Assembly (NCBI GenBank): GCA_040758475.1
Contig: JBFLVN010000047.1
Span: 1 to 17,388 of the forward strand
Length of the DNA stretch: 17,388 nucleotides
Source: JBFLVN01 sp040758475
GTDB lineage: Bacteria > JAGRBM01
Reading direction: 5' to 3'
This document shows positions 1-9,105 of this stretch, one piece after another; position 1 is the first letter of the stretch, and every line of letters begins with the position of its first letter. The notes beneath the pieces are model-generated. The model ran no database searches. It saw only the letters and a program-made list of their open reading frames with translations, and was not told the DNA's origin. Position numbers and translations under genes: made by a program.

Positions 1-184
1 CACTCCACAGGCGGCTTAGGAGCACCCAGAACAGCCGGTCCGAGGCCCGGAACTTGGGTTTTGGGACCTGTCGCTTTAGTACCGCGATCTGCTGCCGCAG
101 GGAGAGGTTTTCGAGAACGAGAATCTGGTGTGAGATGAGCCCCTCTAGGAGGGCCCGGAAGCCGAGGAATATCCACGTAAACAT
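1..184 (-). CDS. Transposase / integrase-core protein, N-terminal part (cut by window edge)
   Basis: Read on the minus strand from an ATG at 184-182, 61 codons are open up to the window edge. The protein begins MFTWIFLGFRALLEGL and continues with LENLSLRQQIAVLKRQ and then RASDRLFWVLLSRLW. The pattern LENLxLRQQxxVLKR followed by DRLFWVxLSRLW is the usual N-terminus of a large group of rve-type (DDE integrase core) transposase-like proteins found in many copies in bacterial genomes. The catalytic DDE domain would lie to the left of the window, so activity cannot be judged. It diverges from the alpha-2-macroglobulin gene and is probably not functionally related to it. The family call rests on remembered sequence pattern only. 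Confidence 0.7.
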   Translation of the reverse strand, partial: MFTWIFLGFRALLEGLISHQILVLENLSLRQQIAVLKRQVPKPKFRASDRLFWVLLSRLWS

Positions 185-263
185 TTCACTTCATCCGTTT
201 CTGCAAATCGCGGCAAGTGCAACTTAATCAAAAGCAGGCACTAATCATGGCGTCTTGCTGGAT

Positions 264-292
264 TTGTTCCAACGGTCCCCATTCGATATCAT
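264..292 (+). promoter_or_regulatory. Candidate sigma70-type promoter for the macroglobulin-pbpC operon
   Basis: TTGTTC (264-269) and TATCAT (287-292) are separated by 17 bases, about 60 bases upstream of the GTG start at 352. The -10 matches the consensus at five of six positions; the -35 only at TTG. The gap 185-351 between the divergent transposase-like gene and the macroglobulin shows no other feature I can support. Confidence 0.35.
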
Positions 293-351
293 ACGGCGAC
301 TTCTAATAGTTCAGGGACGCGGGGATTCTCCCCGCAGCCGGGGAGGGCGCC

Positions 352-3300
352 GTGTATTCTATCAAGAACCTGCGTTCGCTTGTTTCCGTGTGCCTGCTGG
401 TGATGGCTCTGGGGGCTGCGGCATTTGGCGGGTGCCAGCGGAAAAAGGACGACCAAACGGCGGCTGGAGGCGTAGTGGCGGGCGTTCCCGCAGGCGGCCC
501 AACGGAAATTTCCACGGGTGGTCCGCTGACGGCCGAAAACATCCGCCCCTCGTTCCGCCTGATCGGAGAGGAGGGGGTAAGCCCCCGTCAGATCGAAATT
601 TCCTTCTCTCAAAACGTCTTTAGCACCTCTCAGGTGACGGAGAAGGCTCTTAAGGAGGCCGTGCTGAGCTTGTCGCCCGAAGTTGAGGGGCGGCTCTTGC
701 CTTCCGGACCTGCCAGTCTCCTTTTTGAGCCGGAAAAGCCGTTTCCGCTCCAAACGAAGTTCACCGTCTCCCTTGAAAGACTAGGCACGAGGGATGGGGT
801 ATTTGAACCTCCCTCCAAGGGCGCTTGGGAATTTAAGTTTGAGACCCCTTCGTTCCGCCTCGTCCGGATTTCTCCTTACAAAGTCAGCAAAAACCAGCGG
901 AACTTGCAGGTTGAACTGGACGTCGTTTTCTCCGGAGCGGTCGATCTTGGGAGTCTTCGGAGATCCGGAAAATGGCTCATCGACGGCGCCGGGGTTTCGG
1001 ACATCATCTATCAAGGGACTAACCAACCGAACGTGGCGCGGGTGAAGCTTAGCCCCTCTACCGCTCGCACCGATGCCCAGGTTCAGTTCGTCATGATGGA
1101 CGGCGTACGGTTCGCCGGGGACCGTTCCGTTACGGCTCCAGCCACCGAAGAGAACCTTTACGTAAAACTGGGCGAGCCGGTCACGATCTATGAAGTAAAT
1201 CGTCTGGAAGGGGCGTCGGGGCACTTCGTAGAGATCATTTGCGACGACCGGGCCGTAGGCGGGCAGAACTGGTACCGGTGGGACCCGGCGACCGAAAAGC
1301 CTGTTTATGTAAGCGATAAGTGCGTGCTTCGCCCGGAAGAGGCCGAAACATCCATCCATTTCGATCCACCAATACAAGTTAGCATTTCCCCAGGGCGCCG
1401 GGGATTCCGGTTGCTTGGTGATTTTAAGCGCGGAAGCTACCACCTGCGGATCGACGCGGGGGCGAGGTCCGAGGACGGCGGTGTTCTTGGAGAAACCAGA
1501 GAATCCTGGCTTACGGTACCCGAACGGAGTCCCAGCGTAGCCTTCGGCTCGAAAGGCCGGTACCTGCCCGAAGATAGCTGGGGGAACCTGCCTATCCGTC
1601 ATCTGAACGTCGATGAGGTCACGCTCACCGCCCATCACATCGGCCCAGAGAACGTGGTTTTTTGGCTAAGCGGACCCACGGAACAGGCGGACGAACGTAC
1701 GGCCGATCTGGTTTTACGGAAAACCCTCAAAGTCTCCGGGGCGCTAGATGAGGAAAAGACGAGTTGGGCCGATCTGAGCGCGTTACTGCCGAATCCCAAG
1801 CGCGGTGTGTACGAACTAAAACTGGAGGCCAAGGGCAAAAGCGATACCGCTCGCATCGCTCTTACCAACCTGAACCTGATCGCCAAGCGAAGCAGCGCCG
1901 TTTCTTCGGACGAGTGGGGCAAACGGATGAACGTTTGGGCCATCGACGCCCACACGGCGGCGCCGGTTTCCGGTGTCCAGGTGAAATGGATCGTCAAAAG
2001 TGGCAGGTCGGTCGCTACGTGTTCCACGGACGGGCAGGGCGGATGCCTTCTCGAAGCCACTTCTTTTGGAGAAGACAAAAGTGAGCCCTTCGCCCTCATC
2101 GCCACGAAGGGAGAGGACTTTACGTTCCTCAAGTTCGAGGAACTTCAGGTCGATCTGGGGGACGCGGAGGTCCAGGGCGACCCCTATGAACGCGCGGCGG
2201 CATATTCGGCAGCTTTGTACAGCGACCGAGGGGTATACCGCCCGGGTGAGATGGCCCATTTCGTCGGGATCGTTCGCGACAAGGCCTACGTGGCCCCGCC
2301 GGAAGGAGTGCCAGTTGAACTGGTCCTGACGGACCCCCGGGGACGGGTTCTGGCCCGCCAGCCTCTCAAAACCAACGACGCGGGGATCGTTTCGTACGAC
2401 CACCGGTTCGCGGATTTTGCGGATACCGGCGCTTACAAGCTTGGCCTCGAAATCGCCAAGACCGAGGTCGCCCTCTATGACTTCAAGGTGGAGGAATTCG
2501 TGCCGGAACGCATGCGCGTGAAGGCGGACGCGGGAAGTGGCCCATTCCTGATCCGCGAGACCGTTCCGGTCACTGTCGACGCGGAGTATTTGTTCGGTGG
2601 GGATGCGGAAGGAAGCCGCTTCGAACTTAGCTGCCAGATCGAACCTTCCAGTTTCAAGCCGTCCAAGAACAGTGAATTTACCTACGGGGTCTGGAACGCC
2701 GAAAAATCCCGCAAGCGGGCGCTCTTGGTCGGGAACGTGACGGGCACGCTCGGCAAGAAGGGTCACGGCGAAGCGATTTGCCCGAGCCCGCTCGAAGCGG
2801 GGGCGTTTCGCGGCCCCGGAGAACTCGTGGCGAGGGCTTCGGTATTCGAGGCAGGGAGCGGACGGAGCACCACGGGGATGGCGCGGGCGGCCGTACACCC
2901 GGAACATTTCTATTTAGGGCTTGCTTCCGGGGCCAAAGCAGTCGGCCCCGGCGCGCCGGTCACGGTGGAAGGGGTCGTTGTCGATTGGAAGGGCGAGTTG
3001 TTTGCCGGCGTGAAGGACGTAGAGCTTCAGGTTTTCCACATCGAGCAGGAACTCAACTGGTACAGCGACGATGAGGACTTTGGGCGGTACGAGCGAATCC
3101 AGCGGCTAGTTTCTGAAGGGCGAAAGAAAGTCCCGGTAAATGACGGCAAGTTTCAGGAAATTCTGACCCCTGTTGCCAGGGCTGTTGGCTACGTGATCCG
3201 CGCGAGGAGTGGGAACGCCGAGACAGACCTCTATCTAGAAGGGGATTTTGAAGATGATTTTTCCTGGTGGTTCGACGTGGACCAGGGCCCAAGCCGCCGT

Positions 3301-6063
3301 GACGAAACCCCAAGACCGCTTCGTCCCAAGTCTCTTCCCTTAAGCGTGCCCGTCCAGGTGAAGGTGGGGGAAAAGGTAAAAGTTACAGCGGAAGTCCCTT
3401 ACCGGGGGCGCATTCTCTTTACTCTGGAAACGAACCGCATTCTCGAATCCGAGTGGGTGAATGCGGACAAGGGGAGCGTGACCTGGGACTTTAAGGTCGA
3501 AGACCTCGTACCCAACGTTTACGTGAGCGCGTTTCTCATCAAAGACCCCCACTTGGACTCGAAAGAGGCATTTCTGCCGGGACGCGCTTTTGGCGTCCAA
3601 TCGGTAAAGGTCGAGCCAGCCGGTTTCGCTGGAACGGTTAGTGTCTCCGCGCCCAAAGAGATTCTCCCCAATAGTGATTTGACCGTGAGCGTGGACGTGG
3701 GGGCGATTTCGGAGCCGACCTACGTGACGGTTGCGGCGGTGGATGAGGGAATTCTTCAGCTTACGAATTTTAAGACGCCCGATCCCCTGGCCCAGGTCTT
3801 TGCCAACCGCGCGTTGGGGATCAGTACCTTTGAAACCGTTGGCTGGATGCTCGCCTTGCCGCCGCCCGGCCCTTCCCGGGCCACCGGCGGCGATGAAGAA
3901 GCGAAATCCGCTCCCGGCAGGGTGCAGCCCATCAAGCCCGTTGCCCTCTGGTCGGGGCTCGTGAAGGTTCCTGAAAACGGTAAGACGACAGTCAAACTCG
4001 CCGTTCCCCAGTTTCGGGGAGAATTGCGGGTCATGGCGGTCCGGGCGGGGAGCACCCGGCTCGCTGGCGCCGCTACGAGCACCAAGGTCCGCGATCCCCT
4101 GGTGCTACAGACGACCTTGCCGCGCTTCCTCACCAGTGCTGACACGGTTCAGGTGCCGGTGTTCGTTACGAACCTGAGCGGCGCGGCTCAGAAGGTGAAA
4201 GTGACGATTGAAGCCGAGCCCATCGGAATGCTCTCCCAGGGCGTAGATGGTTCACGCAACCCCGTCGTCGAAATCAACGGTAGAAAAGAACGTGAACTCC
4301 AATTGGCGGACGGCCAATCGGGCACCGCCGTTTTTGAATTAAAGGCGGTTGCATCGGCGGGGGCGGCGGCCATTCACGTCACCGCCACGGGAGGCGGCCG
4401 GACCTCCCGGGACGACCTGGAAGTCCCCATCCTGCCGAGCGGTCCCGAAGAAACACGCATGCAGCGCATTGAGCTAGCGAAGGGGGAACTGGACCTAAAG
4501 CGGTATCTTACGGGCTGGGCGCCCATGAGTGAGCATTCAAGCCTTTGGGTGACGCCCAGGAAATACGGCGACGTGTTCTCCCACGTGAGCCATCTCCTCG
4601 AATATCCCTATGGGTGCATTGAGCAAACCACTTCTACGACCCGGACGGTCATGTTCGTTTCCCAACTCCTTCCGAGCATCGAGCCGGAACTCGCGGCCAA
4701 GACGGCCGAGATTCCGCAAATGGTACAGCACGGAATCGAGCGCGCCCTTTCCATGCAAACGGCGAGCGGGGGATTTGGGTACTGGCCGGGGACCACCCGC
4801 CCGTACTACTGGGCCACGGCGTTCGCTACCCATATGCTGCTCGACGCGAAAAAACTCGGATACAACGTCCCAGAAGACAGGCTCAACTCGGCCCTGGATT
4901 TCATTGAGAACGCTGTGAACACCGGCGGCAATGAATGGAGTTCGGGATATTGGTACCACAACGCCTGGGAAAACGCGGAAGCGTACTCCCATTACGTGCT
5001 TGCTCTCGCCGGGCGTGCGAGAAAAGCCCGGATCGCCCAGCTCATTGAGCACGAACCGGAAAATATGGAATGGGAAAAAGACGAGCAGCTCTACCTTCTC
5101 AAGGCCGCTCTCTACCTGGCCGGAGACCGCCGGTACGAGCGGGACCTCAAGAAACTGCCGGGTACAGAAATCCCCCGCCGCAGGTTCAATGACTGGTGTT
5201 TCTACTCCGCGCTACGGCACCGGGCGTTCGTGCTCAGCACTTTCTCCGATCTCTTTGGGAACGACCCGGCGGCCGACAGGGAAGCAGAAGCCCTGGCCGA
5301 GGTGTTTCGGGAACACGAGAGCCGCTACTTCTCGACCCAGGAACTCGGGTGGGGCCTTACCGCCCTGGGCAAGATCGGGGGCAGTGGTTCGAGCGATTTC
5401 GACCCCCCGCATTTGTTCTTTGGGAAAAAAGAGCTTCCAGCGGCTAGCGGCCAGGCCAAGACGAGCGAGCGGAGTTGGTCCCTCTACCGGGCCAGCGAGT
5501 ATCCCGAGCTGACGTTGGACGTGGGCGATACCGGCAAGGGCCCTCTCTATCTCATCCTGACCAGCAAGGGCGTCCGAACCAACACCACGTATCCGCTCGG
5601 CGGGAAAGACCTGGACATCCAGCGGCGCTATTTCAAACCCGATGGCACCGAACTTCGCTTCCCCTCGTCCAGGGTCGGTTTGGGTGATCTCGTATTCGTG
5701 GAAATCGCCCTGACGAACCAGACCAAAGACGACATCCGCAACGTGGCCCTCGTGGATCGCTTCCCGGCGGGGTGGGAAATCGAAAACCCGCGTCTTGGGA
5801 GAAGCAACGCCGCCAACTGGATCAACCCCGATGAACTCTGGGAACTCGACTACATGAACATCCGGGATGACCGGTTCGAGGTTTTCGGAGCGCTCAAGGC
5901 GCGGGAAACACGCAGGGTTGTATACGCGCTCCGGGCGACCTTGGCGGGGTCCTATACCGTCCCGCCCGTATCGGCGGAGGCGATGTACGACCCCGAGCAA
6001 TGGGCACGGGCCGCTGGGACGGTGGTCGAGGTGACGGGGCCGTGGGCAGCCTATCTCCAGTAA
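352..6063 (+). CDS. Bacterial alpha-2-macroglobulin, thioester-containing, periplasmic lipoprotein (YfhM-like)
   Basis: Predicted broad-range protease trap of the periplasm, 1903 residues (E. coli YfhM is about 1650). The start is GTG at 352, with GGAGG at 342-346. A hydrophobic segment (residues 10-27) ends at Cys28 (AFGGCQ), a probable lipidation site. Beta-sandwich MG domains follow; the MG2-type motif SDRGVYRPGE lies near residue 627. A bait-like Pro/Gly/charged linker (PPPGPSRATGGDEEAKSAPG) spans about 1172-1192, and an A2M-type domain starts near 1196 (PVALWSGLVKVPENG). The thioester motif YGCIEQ is intact, with Cys1422 and Gln1425. The thioester domain is helical and Trp/Tyr-rich (about 1400-1690), followed by a C-terminal receptor-binding-like beta region. 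Family knowledge: bait cleavage triggers collapse and thioester capture of the protease. The reading frame is uninterrupted, and the 3' end overlaps pbpC, so co-expression is likely. Confidence 0.95.
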   Translation: MYSIKNLRSLVSVCLLVMALGAAAFGGCQRKKDDQTAAGGVVAGVPAGGPTEISTGGPLTAENIRPSFRLIGEEGVSPRQIEISFSQNVFSTSQVTEKALKEAVLSLSPEVEGRLLPSGPASLLFEPEKPFPLQTKFTVSLERLGTRDGVFEPPSKGAWEFKFETPSFRLVRISPYKVSKNQRNLQVELDVVFSGAVDLGSLRRSGKWLIDGAGVSDIIYQGTNQPNVARVKLSPSTARTDAQVQFVMMDGVRFAGDRSVTAPATEENLYVKLGEPVTIYEVNRLEGASGHFVEIICDDRAVGGQNWYRWDPATEKPVYVSDKCVLRPEEAETSIHFDPPIQVSISPGRRGFRLLGDFKRGSYHLRIDAGARSEDGGVLGETRESWLTVPERSPSVAFGSKGRYLPEDSWGNLPIRHLNVDEVTLTAHHIGPENVVFWLSGPTEQADERTADLVLRKTLKVSGALDEEKTSWADLSALLPNPKRGVYELKLEAKGKSDTARIALTNLNLIAKRSSAVSSDEWGKRMNVWAIDAHTAAPVSGVQVKWIVKSGRSVATCSTDGQGGCLLEATSFGEDKSEPFALIATKGEDFTFLKFEELQVDLGDAEVQGDPYERAAAYSAALYSDRGVYRPGEMAHFVGIVRDKAYVAPPEGVPVELVLTDPRGRVLARQPLKTNDAGIVSYDHRFADFADTGAYKLGLEIAKTEVALYDFKVEEFVPERMRVKADAGSGPFLIRETVPVTVDAEYLFGGDAEGSRFELSCQIEPSSFKPSKNSEFTYGVWNAEKSRKRALLVGNVTGTLGKKGHGEAICPSPLEAGAFRGPGELVARASVFEAGSGRSTTGMARAAVHPEHFYLGLASGAKAVGPGAPVTVEGVVVDWKGELFAGVKDVELQVFHIEQELNWYSDDEDFGRYERIQRLVSEGRKKVPVNDGKFQEILTPVARAVGYVIRARSGNAETDLYLEGDFEDDFSWWFDVDQGPSRRDETPRPLRPKSLPLSVPVQVKVGEKVKVTAEVPYRGRILFTLETNRILESEWVNADKGSVTWDFKVEDLVPNVYVSAFLIKDPHLDSKEAFLPGRAFGVQSVKVEPAGFAGTVSVSAPKEILPNSDLTVSVDVGAISEPTYVTVAAVDEGILQLTNFKTPDPLAQVFANRALGISTFETVGWMLALPPPGPSRATGGDEEAKSAPGRVQPIKPVALWSGLVKVPENGKTTVKLAVPQFRGELRVMAVRAGSTRLAGAATSTKVRDPLVLQTTLPRFLTSADTVQVPVFVTNLSGAAQKVKVTIEAEPIGMLSQGVDGSRNPVVEINGRKERELQLADGQSGTAVFELKAVASAGAAAIHVTATGGGRTSRDDLEVPILPSGPEETRMQRIELAKGELDLKRYLTGWAPMSEHSSLWVTPRKYGDVFSHVSHLLEYPYGCIEQTTSTTRTVMFVSQLLPSIEPELAAKTAEIPQMVQHGIERALSMQTASGGFGYWPGTTRPYYWATAFATHMLLDAKKLGYNVPEDRLNSALDFIENAVNTGGNEWSSGYWYHNAWENAEAYSHYVLALAGRARKARIAQLIEHEPENMEWEKDEQLYLLKAALYLAGDRRYERDLKKLPGTEIPRRRFNDWCFYSALRHRAFVLSTFSDLFGNDPAADREAEALAEVFREHESRYFSTQELGWGLTALGKIGGSGSSDFDPPHLFFGKKELPAASGQAKTSERSWSLYRASEYPELTLDVGDTGKGPLYLILTSKGVRTNTTYPLGGKDLDIQRRYFKPDGTELRFPSSRVGLGDLVFVEIALTNQTKDDIRNVALVDRFPAGWEIENPRLGRSNAANWINPDELWELDYMNIRDDRFEVFGALKARETRRVVYALRATLAGSYTVPPVSAEAMYDPEQWARAAGTVVEVTGPWAAYLQ
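6028..6034 (+). promoter_or_regulatory. Strong ribosome binding site that decides the pbpC start
   Basis: GAGGTGA is a seven-base match to the anti-SD complement, 7 bases before an in-frame GTG at 6042. It lies inside the last codons of the macroglobulin gene. It favours GTG 6042 over the upstream ATG at 6000, which has no comparable site. Confidence 0.65.
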
Positions 6064-8420
6064 CTTTTAGGCGCCTCCTAAAGGCTTGCTTGGGGGTGGC
6101 CGCCCTGGGCGCCACCGCTCTGGGGATTGCTTATGTGATCCCACTGCCCGGCCGGCTCACGGCTGGCCCCTCGCGAGTAGTTTACTTCCGGGACGGATCA
6201 CCGGCTTATGTCACGCTCTCGCAAGACGAGAAATGGCGGATTCCGGTGGTCTTGGGGGAAGTAGATAGCCGTTATGTGGGGGCGCTTATCGAGATCGAAG
6301 ACAAGCGGTTCTGGTGGCATCCGGGCTTCGATCCCTTCGCGATTGTTCGAGCGGCGGCGCAGAACTTTTCGGCGGGCGACGTTGTATCGGGGGCTTCCAC
6401 GCTCACGATGCAGTTGGCCCGGATGTTGGAGTCTCGTCCCCGCACGCTAGGGTCGAAGCTGATCGAAGTCCTCCGGGCCGTTCAACTGGAACTTTGTTTT
6501 TCCAAGCAGGAAATCTTGCAAGCGTATCTGACGTTCGTCCCGTACGGTCGGAACATCGAGGGCATCGAAGCGGCTTCGATTGCCTATTTTGGGCATCGGG
6601 CGGATGCTCTGTCGGCAACGGAGATCGCCACGCTTCTCGCCGTTCCCCAAGACCCCAATGCCCGTTACCCCACGCCGCGGCATGAAAAGGTTCTCTGCTC
6701 CGCACGGAACGCAATCCTTTCTCGAATCGAAGAGAGCGGGGCATGGGCGTGGCCGTCAACCCCGGCGGCGCGGCTGGCTCTTCAGGCCGTTCCGGAAGGC
6801 CTTCGGCCTTTCCCGCGTGAAGCGCCCCACGCTGCTCAATGGCTTCTTGGGCAAGACCCCTTCGCTTCCCGCATCTACACCACCCTCGATCCGGTCATTC
6901 AGCGGTTTGCTACGGGTGTTTTTCAACGAGCCCGGCCAACCTTGGCGTCGAGGGGAATTTTCAACGGCTCGGGAGTCATCGCCAATCATGCAACCGGTGC
7001 GGTCGCGGCGCTTGTTGGGAATTTTGGGTTTTTGGAGGACAAGCACGGAGCACAAATCATCGGATTCGACGTGCCCCGCTCGCCCGGGTCGCTGCTCAAA
7101 CCCTTTTTCTACGCCGCCGCCATCGACCGGGGGGTCGCCTTGCCGGAGACTTTGGTGACGGACATCCCCGTGCGTTATGGATCGTACGAACCAGAGAATT
7201 ATGATGAAGACTTTCACGGGCTGGTTCGTCTGGAAGAAGCCCTTTCGTGGTCCCTCAATGTCCCTTTCGTGAACCTGCTTAGGCAACTTGGAGTAGAGCC
7301 CATGCTCGGGCTGTTCCAGACCTTGGGGGTCCAAAGTCTTAGGACGGAACCCGGCTACTACGGCCTTTCGGCTGCCATTGGAGGCGTTGAAATTACGCCT
7401 CTCGAAATCGCGGGTCTCTATGCCACCCTGGCCCATGAGGGCTATTACCACCCCCTTCTGGTCTTGCGTGATCCAGCCGAGAATACATCCGATGGTTCCG
7501 AACACCGTGGGTTTTCGGCCTTTTCTGAGGGAGCGGCTTATCTGACAAGAAAAACCCTCTCCCTGCGGGACCGCTCGGACTTCCCCGGAAAGCGTGAGTT
7601 TTCAGCCACTCCCCCCAGCATCCATTGGAAGACGGGAACGAGCTTTGGCCACCGGGACGCCTGGGCGGCCGGATCGGGCCCCGCGTACACGGCGGTTGTT
7701 TGGCTTGGGAACTTCGATAATGCGCCAAGCAATGAACTCGTAGGGGCTGACGCGGCGGGGCCGATTCTGTTCGATTTGCTCGAAGGTCTCGTGTCGGCGG
7801 AGGACTTTAATTATAGGGATTTGGCCCCACCTGATCTTGAGATGATTGAAGTGTGCGCTTATTCCGGACAAATCCCAACGGAAGCTTGCCTACACACGAC
7901 GCACGCCCTGGCGCGCACGGTCAGTGTTCCCACCCGGCCATGCCAGTTTCATGTGCGAAGGGAGATCGACCTGGATACGGGCCTGGCCCTTGGGCCTCTC
8001 TGTCTGGATGGGTGCCGTCATGCGCCGGAGATTTTTTTGCGCTGGCCCACGGGGGTGCGCCGCTGGCTTAAGGACCAATACCGCACCTTGCCCGAGCCGC
8101 CGTCCTTTGCGGCGGAATGCCGGAAACCATCCTCGGAGGGGCGTCCCGCGATTGTTTCCCCACCTCCCGGACACGTCATCTTCTTACTTCGCGGGCGTCC
8201 TGTGACAGAGCAGGAAATCCCTCTGGAAGCCGAAGGAGCCGCCGGAGTACAGCTCTCCTGGTTCGTGGACGGGAAGTTCCTGGGCCATGCGCTTCCCGAC
8301 GAGCGGCTCTGGTGGGCACCTACGCCCGGCAAGCACCTCATCCTTGCTCAAAACGAGATGGGCGAGTCGGATTCCCAGTGGGTTGAGGTTCGAGAAGATT
8401 TGTCAATTACTCGCAAGTGA
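6042..8420 (+). CDS. pbpC: Penicillin-binding protein 1C (bifunctional glycosyltransferase/transpeptidase)
   Basis: Inner-membrane class A PBP, 792 residues from GTG 6042 (806 if ATG 6000 is used). An N-terminal membrane anchor (CLGVAALGATALGIAYVIPL) is followed by a GT51 glycosyltransferase domain with the IEDKRFWWHPGFD motif (catalytic Glu about residue 86) and SGASTLTMQLAR. The transpeptidase domain has all three motifs: SPGSLLKP (nucleophile Ser350, Lys353), SLN in the ALSWSLNVPF stretch, and KTGTS (530-534). The C-terminal 90 or so residues (FLLRGRPVTEQEIPLEAEG onward) match the beta domain typical of PBP1C. The start overlaps the macroglobulin gene by 22 bases, giving translational coupling. 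The yfhM-pbpC pairing is conserved in many Gram-negatives. The usual interpretation is that PBP1C mends peptidoglycan after host or competitor attack while the macroglobulin neutralises proteases. The gene appears intact. Confidence 0.95.
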   Translation: MGSLSPVTFRRLLKACLGVAALGATALGIAYVIPLPGRLTAGPSRVVYFRDGSPAYVTLSQDEKWRIPVVLGEVDSRYVGALIEIEDKRFWWHPGFDPFAIVRAAAQNFSAGDVVSGASTLTMQLARMLESRPRTLGSKLIEVLRAVQLELCFSKQEILQAYLTFVPYGRNIEGIEAASIAYFGHRADALSATEIATLLAVPQDPNARYPTPRHEKVLCSARNAILSRIEESGAWAWPSTPAARLALQAVPEGLRPFPREAPHAAQWLLGQDPFASRIYTTLDPVIQRFATGVFQRARPTLASRGIFNGSGVIANHATGAVAALVGNFGFLEDKHGAQIIGFDVPRSPGSLLKPFFYAAAIDRGVALPETLVTDIPVRYGSYEPENYDEDFHGLVRLEEALSWSLNVPFVNLLRQLGVEPMLGLFQTLGVQSLRTEPGYYGLSAAIGGVEITPLEIAGLYATLAHEGYYHPLLVLRDPAENTSDGSEHRGFSAFSEGAAYLTRKTLSLRDRSDFPGKREFSATPPSIHWKTGTSFGHRDAWAAGSGPAYTAVVWLGNFDNAPSNELVGADAAGPILFDLLEGLVSAEDFNYRDLAPPDLEMIEVCAYSGQIPTEACLHTTHALARTVSVPTRPCQFHVRREIDLDTGLALGPLCLDGCRHAPEIFLRWPTGVRRWLKDQYRTLPEPPSFAAECRKPSSEGRPAIVSPPPGHVIFLLRGRPVTEQEIPLEAEGAAGVQLSWFVDGKFLGHALPDERLWWAPTPGKHLILAQNEMGESDSQWVEVREDLSITRK

Positions 8421-8431
8421 TTTGTACGAGC

Positions 8432-8461
8432 CGTGTAATTGCGCGCGGGCGCTAAGACACG
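8432..8461 (+). terminator. Imperfect hairpin after pbpC, possible weak terminator
   Basis: CGTGT (8432-8436) pairs with ACACG (8457-8461), and inside it GCGC (8441-8444) pairs with GCGC (8449-8452) across a four-base loop, with a mismatched internal loop between the two stems. No T-run follows, so intrinsic termination is uncertain. Confidence 0.25.
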
Positions 8462-8522
8462 TTGGTGTTCCCAAAACAAGTTAAGATCGGCGTATTCCAT
8501 GAACGGCTATTAATTTCCCTCT

Positions 8523-8552
8523 TGAAACTAATCCGCCGGTGTGTTAGTTTCA
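8523..8552 (+). promoter_or_regulatory. Perfect 9-bp inverted repeat, candidate operator overlapping a promoter
   Basis: TGAAACTAA (8523-8531) is exactly complementary to TTAGTTTCA (8544-8552), with a 12-base spacer, so the half-site centres are 21 bp apart (two helical turns). A possible promoter, TTGAAA (8522-8527) with TAGTTT 17 bases on (8545-8550), coincides with the two arms. The next gene, starting 14 bases downstream, encodes a MerR-like HTH protein, so autoregulation is the natural reading. The site itself is seen; the regulator assignment is inferred. Confidence 0.5.
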
Positions 8553-8565
8553 TGGTAGAAAACAG

Positions 8566-9105
8566 ATGCTCCTCGCCACCAAACACCAAGGTTCCCCCTC
8601 TTCCGAAGCCAGCTCCGCGGTCCAAGGGGCTGTTTCTCCTCTTACGAGCGAGGAAGTCGCGGAGAAGCTTAAAATCAGTTATCCGACCCTCATGCGCCTC
8701 TTGCGGGCCGGGTTAGTTTCTCCCGCCGGTTATTCGGGGAACCGCCGGACCCCCGTTTTCTGGACCCCCTACGATGTGGAGCGTGCCCGGCTGGCCCACA
8801 AACTCCGGGATTTGGGGCTTGAGGACAAGTGGACGAAGCAGGTTTTGGATAATTACTGGGAGGTCTTTGAACGGGGTTTTGAGCCCACCTGGATCGTCAA
8901 TCGCTACGACTCCGAGGGCAATGTCGTGGGGCGGGCCCTCTCCCTCCACCACCCCGGCCGGGAGCGGGAGGGGAAAACGATCATGGAGTTCGAGAACGGC
9001 GCCAGCGTATCCGTGGCACCGGGTTATTTTCTTACCTTTGAGACTTTTCCTCCCCGTCCGCGCCCTGGGCCCAAGAAAGGCCGGAAAGGCGGCAAGCGGT
9101 CATGA
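8566..9105 (+). CDS. MerR-like helix-turn-helix DNA-binding protein of the integrase operon
   Basis: 179 residues. After a Ser/Ala-rich lead, residues about 25-85 (LTSEEVAEKLKISYPTLMRL, then GLVSPAGYSGNRRTPVFWTP) look like a MerR/HTH_17 winged helix: helix-turn-helix, a short wing with paired arginines, and a second helix YDVERARLAHKLRDLG. Residues about 90-160 form a second domain I do not recognise (DNYWEVFERGFEPTWIVNRY). The tail is Lys/Arg-rich (RPGPKKGRKGGKRS). The ATG at 8566 is the first in frame after a stop at 8545-8547 and has no clear SD. The start of the next gene overlaps this stop (ATGA at 9102), so the genes are coupled. Its role may be repressor/activator of the operon or a recombination directionality factor. 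It is not a classical metal-sensing MerR: I see no Cys metal-binding motif. Confidence 0.75.
   Translation: MLLATKHQGSPSSEASSAVQGAVSPLTSEEVAEKLKISYPTLMRLLRAGLVSPAGYSGNRRTPVFWTPYDVERARLAHKLRDLGLEDKWTKQVLDNYWEVFERGFEPTWIVNRYDSEGNVVGRALSLHHPGREREGKTIMEFENGASVSVAPGYFLTFETFPPRPRPGPKKGRKGGKRS

Noticed and set aside
1816..2907. Long open frame of 363 residues antisense to the macroglobulin gene
   Set aside because: Its composition is Arg/Pro/Gly-rich with no recognisable motif, and it lies opposite a clearly conserved gene. High GC with strong third-position bias yields such shadows; the same applies to the antisense frames at 781-1638 and 5212-6000.
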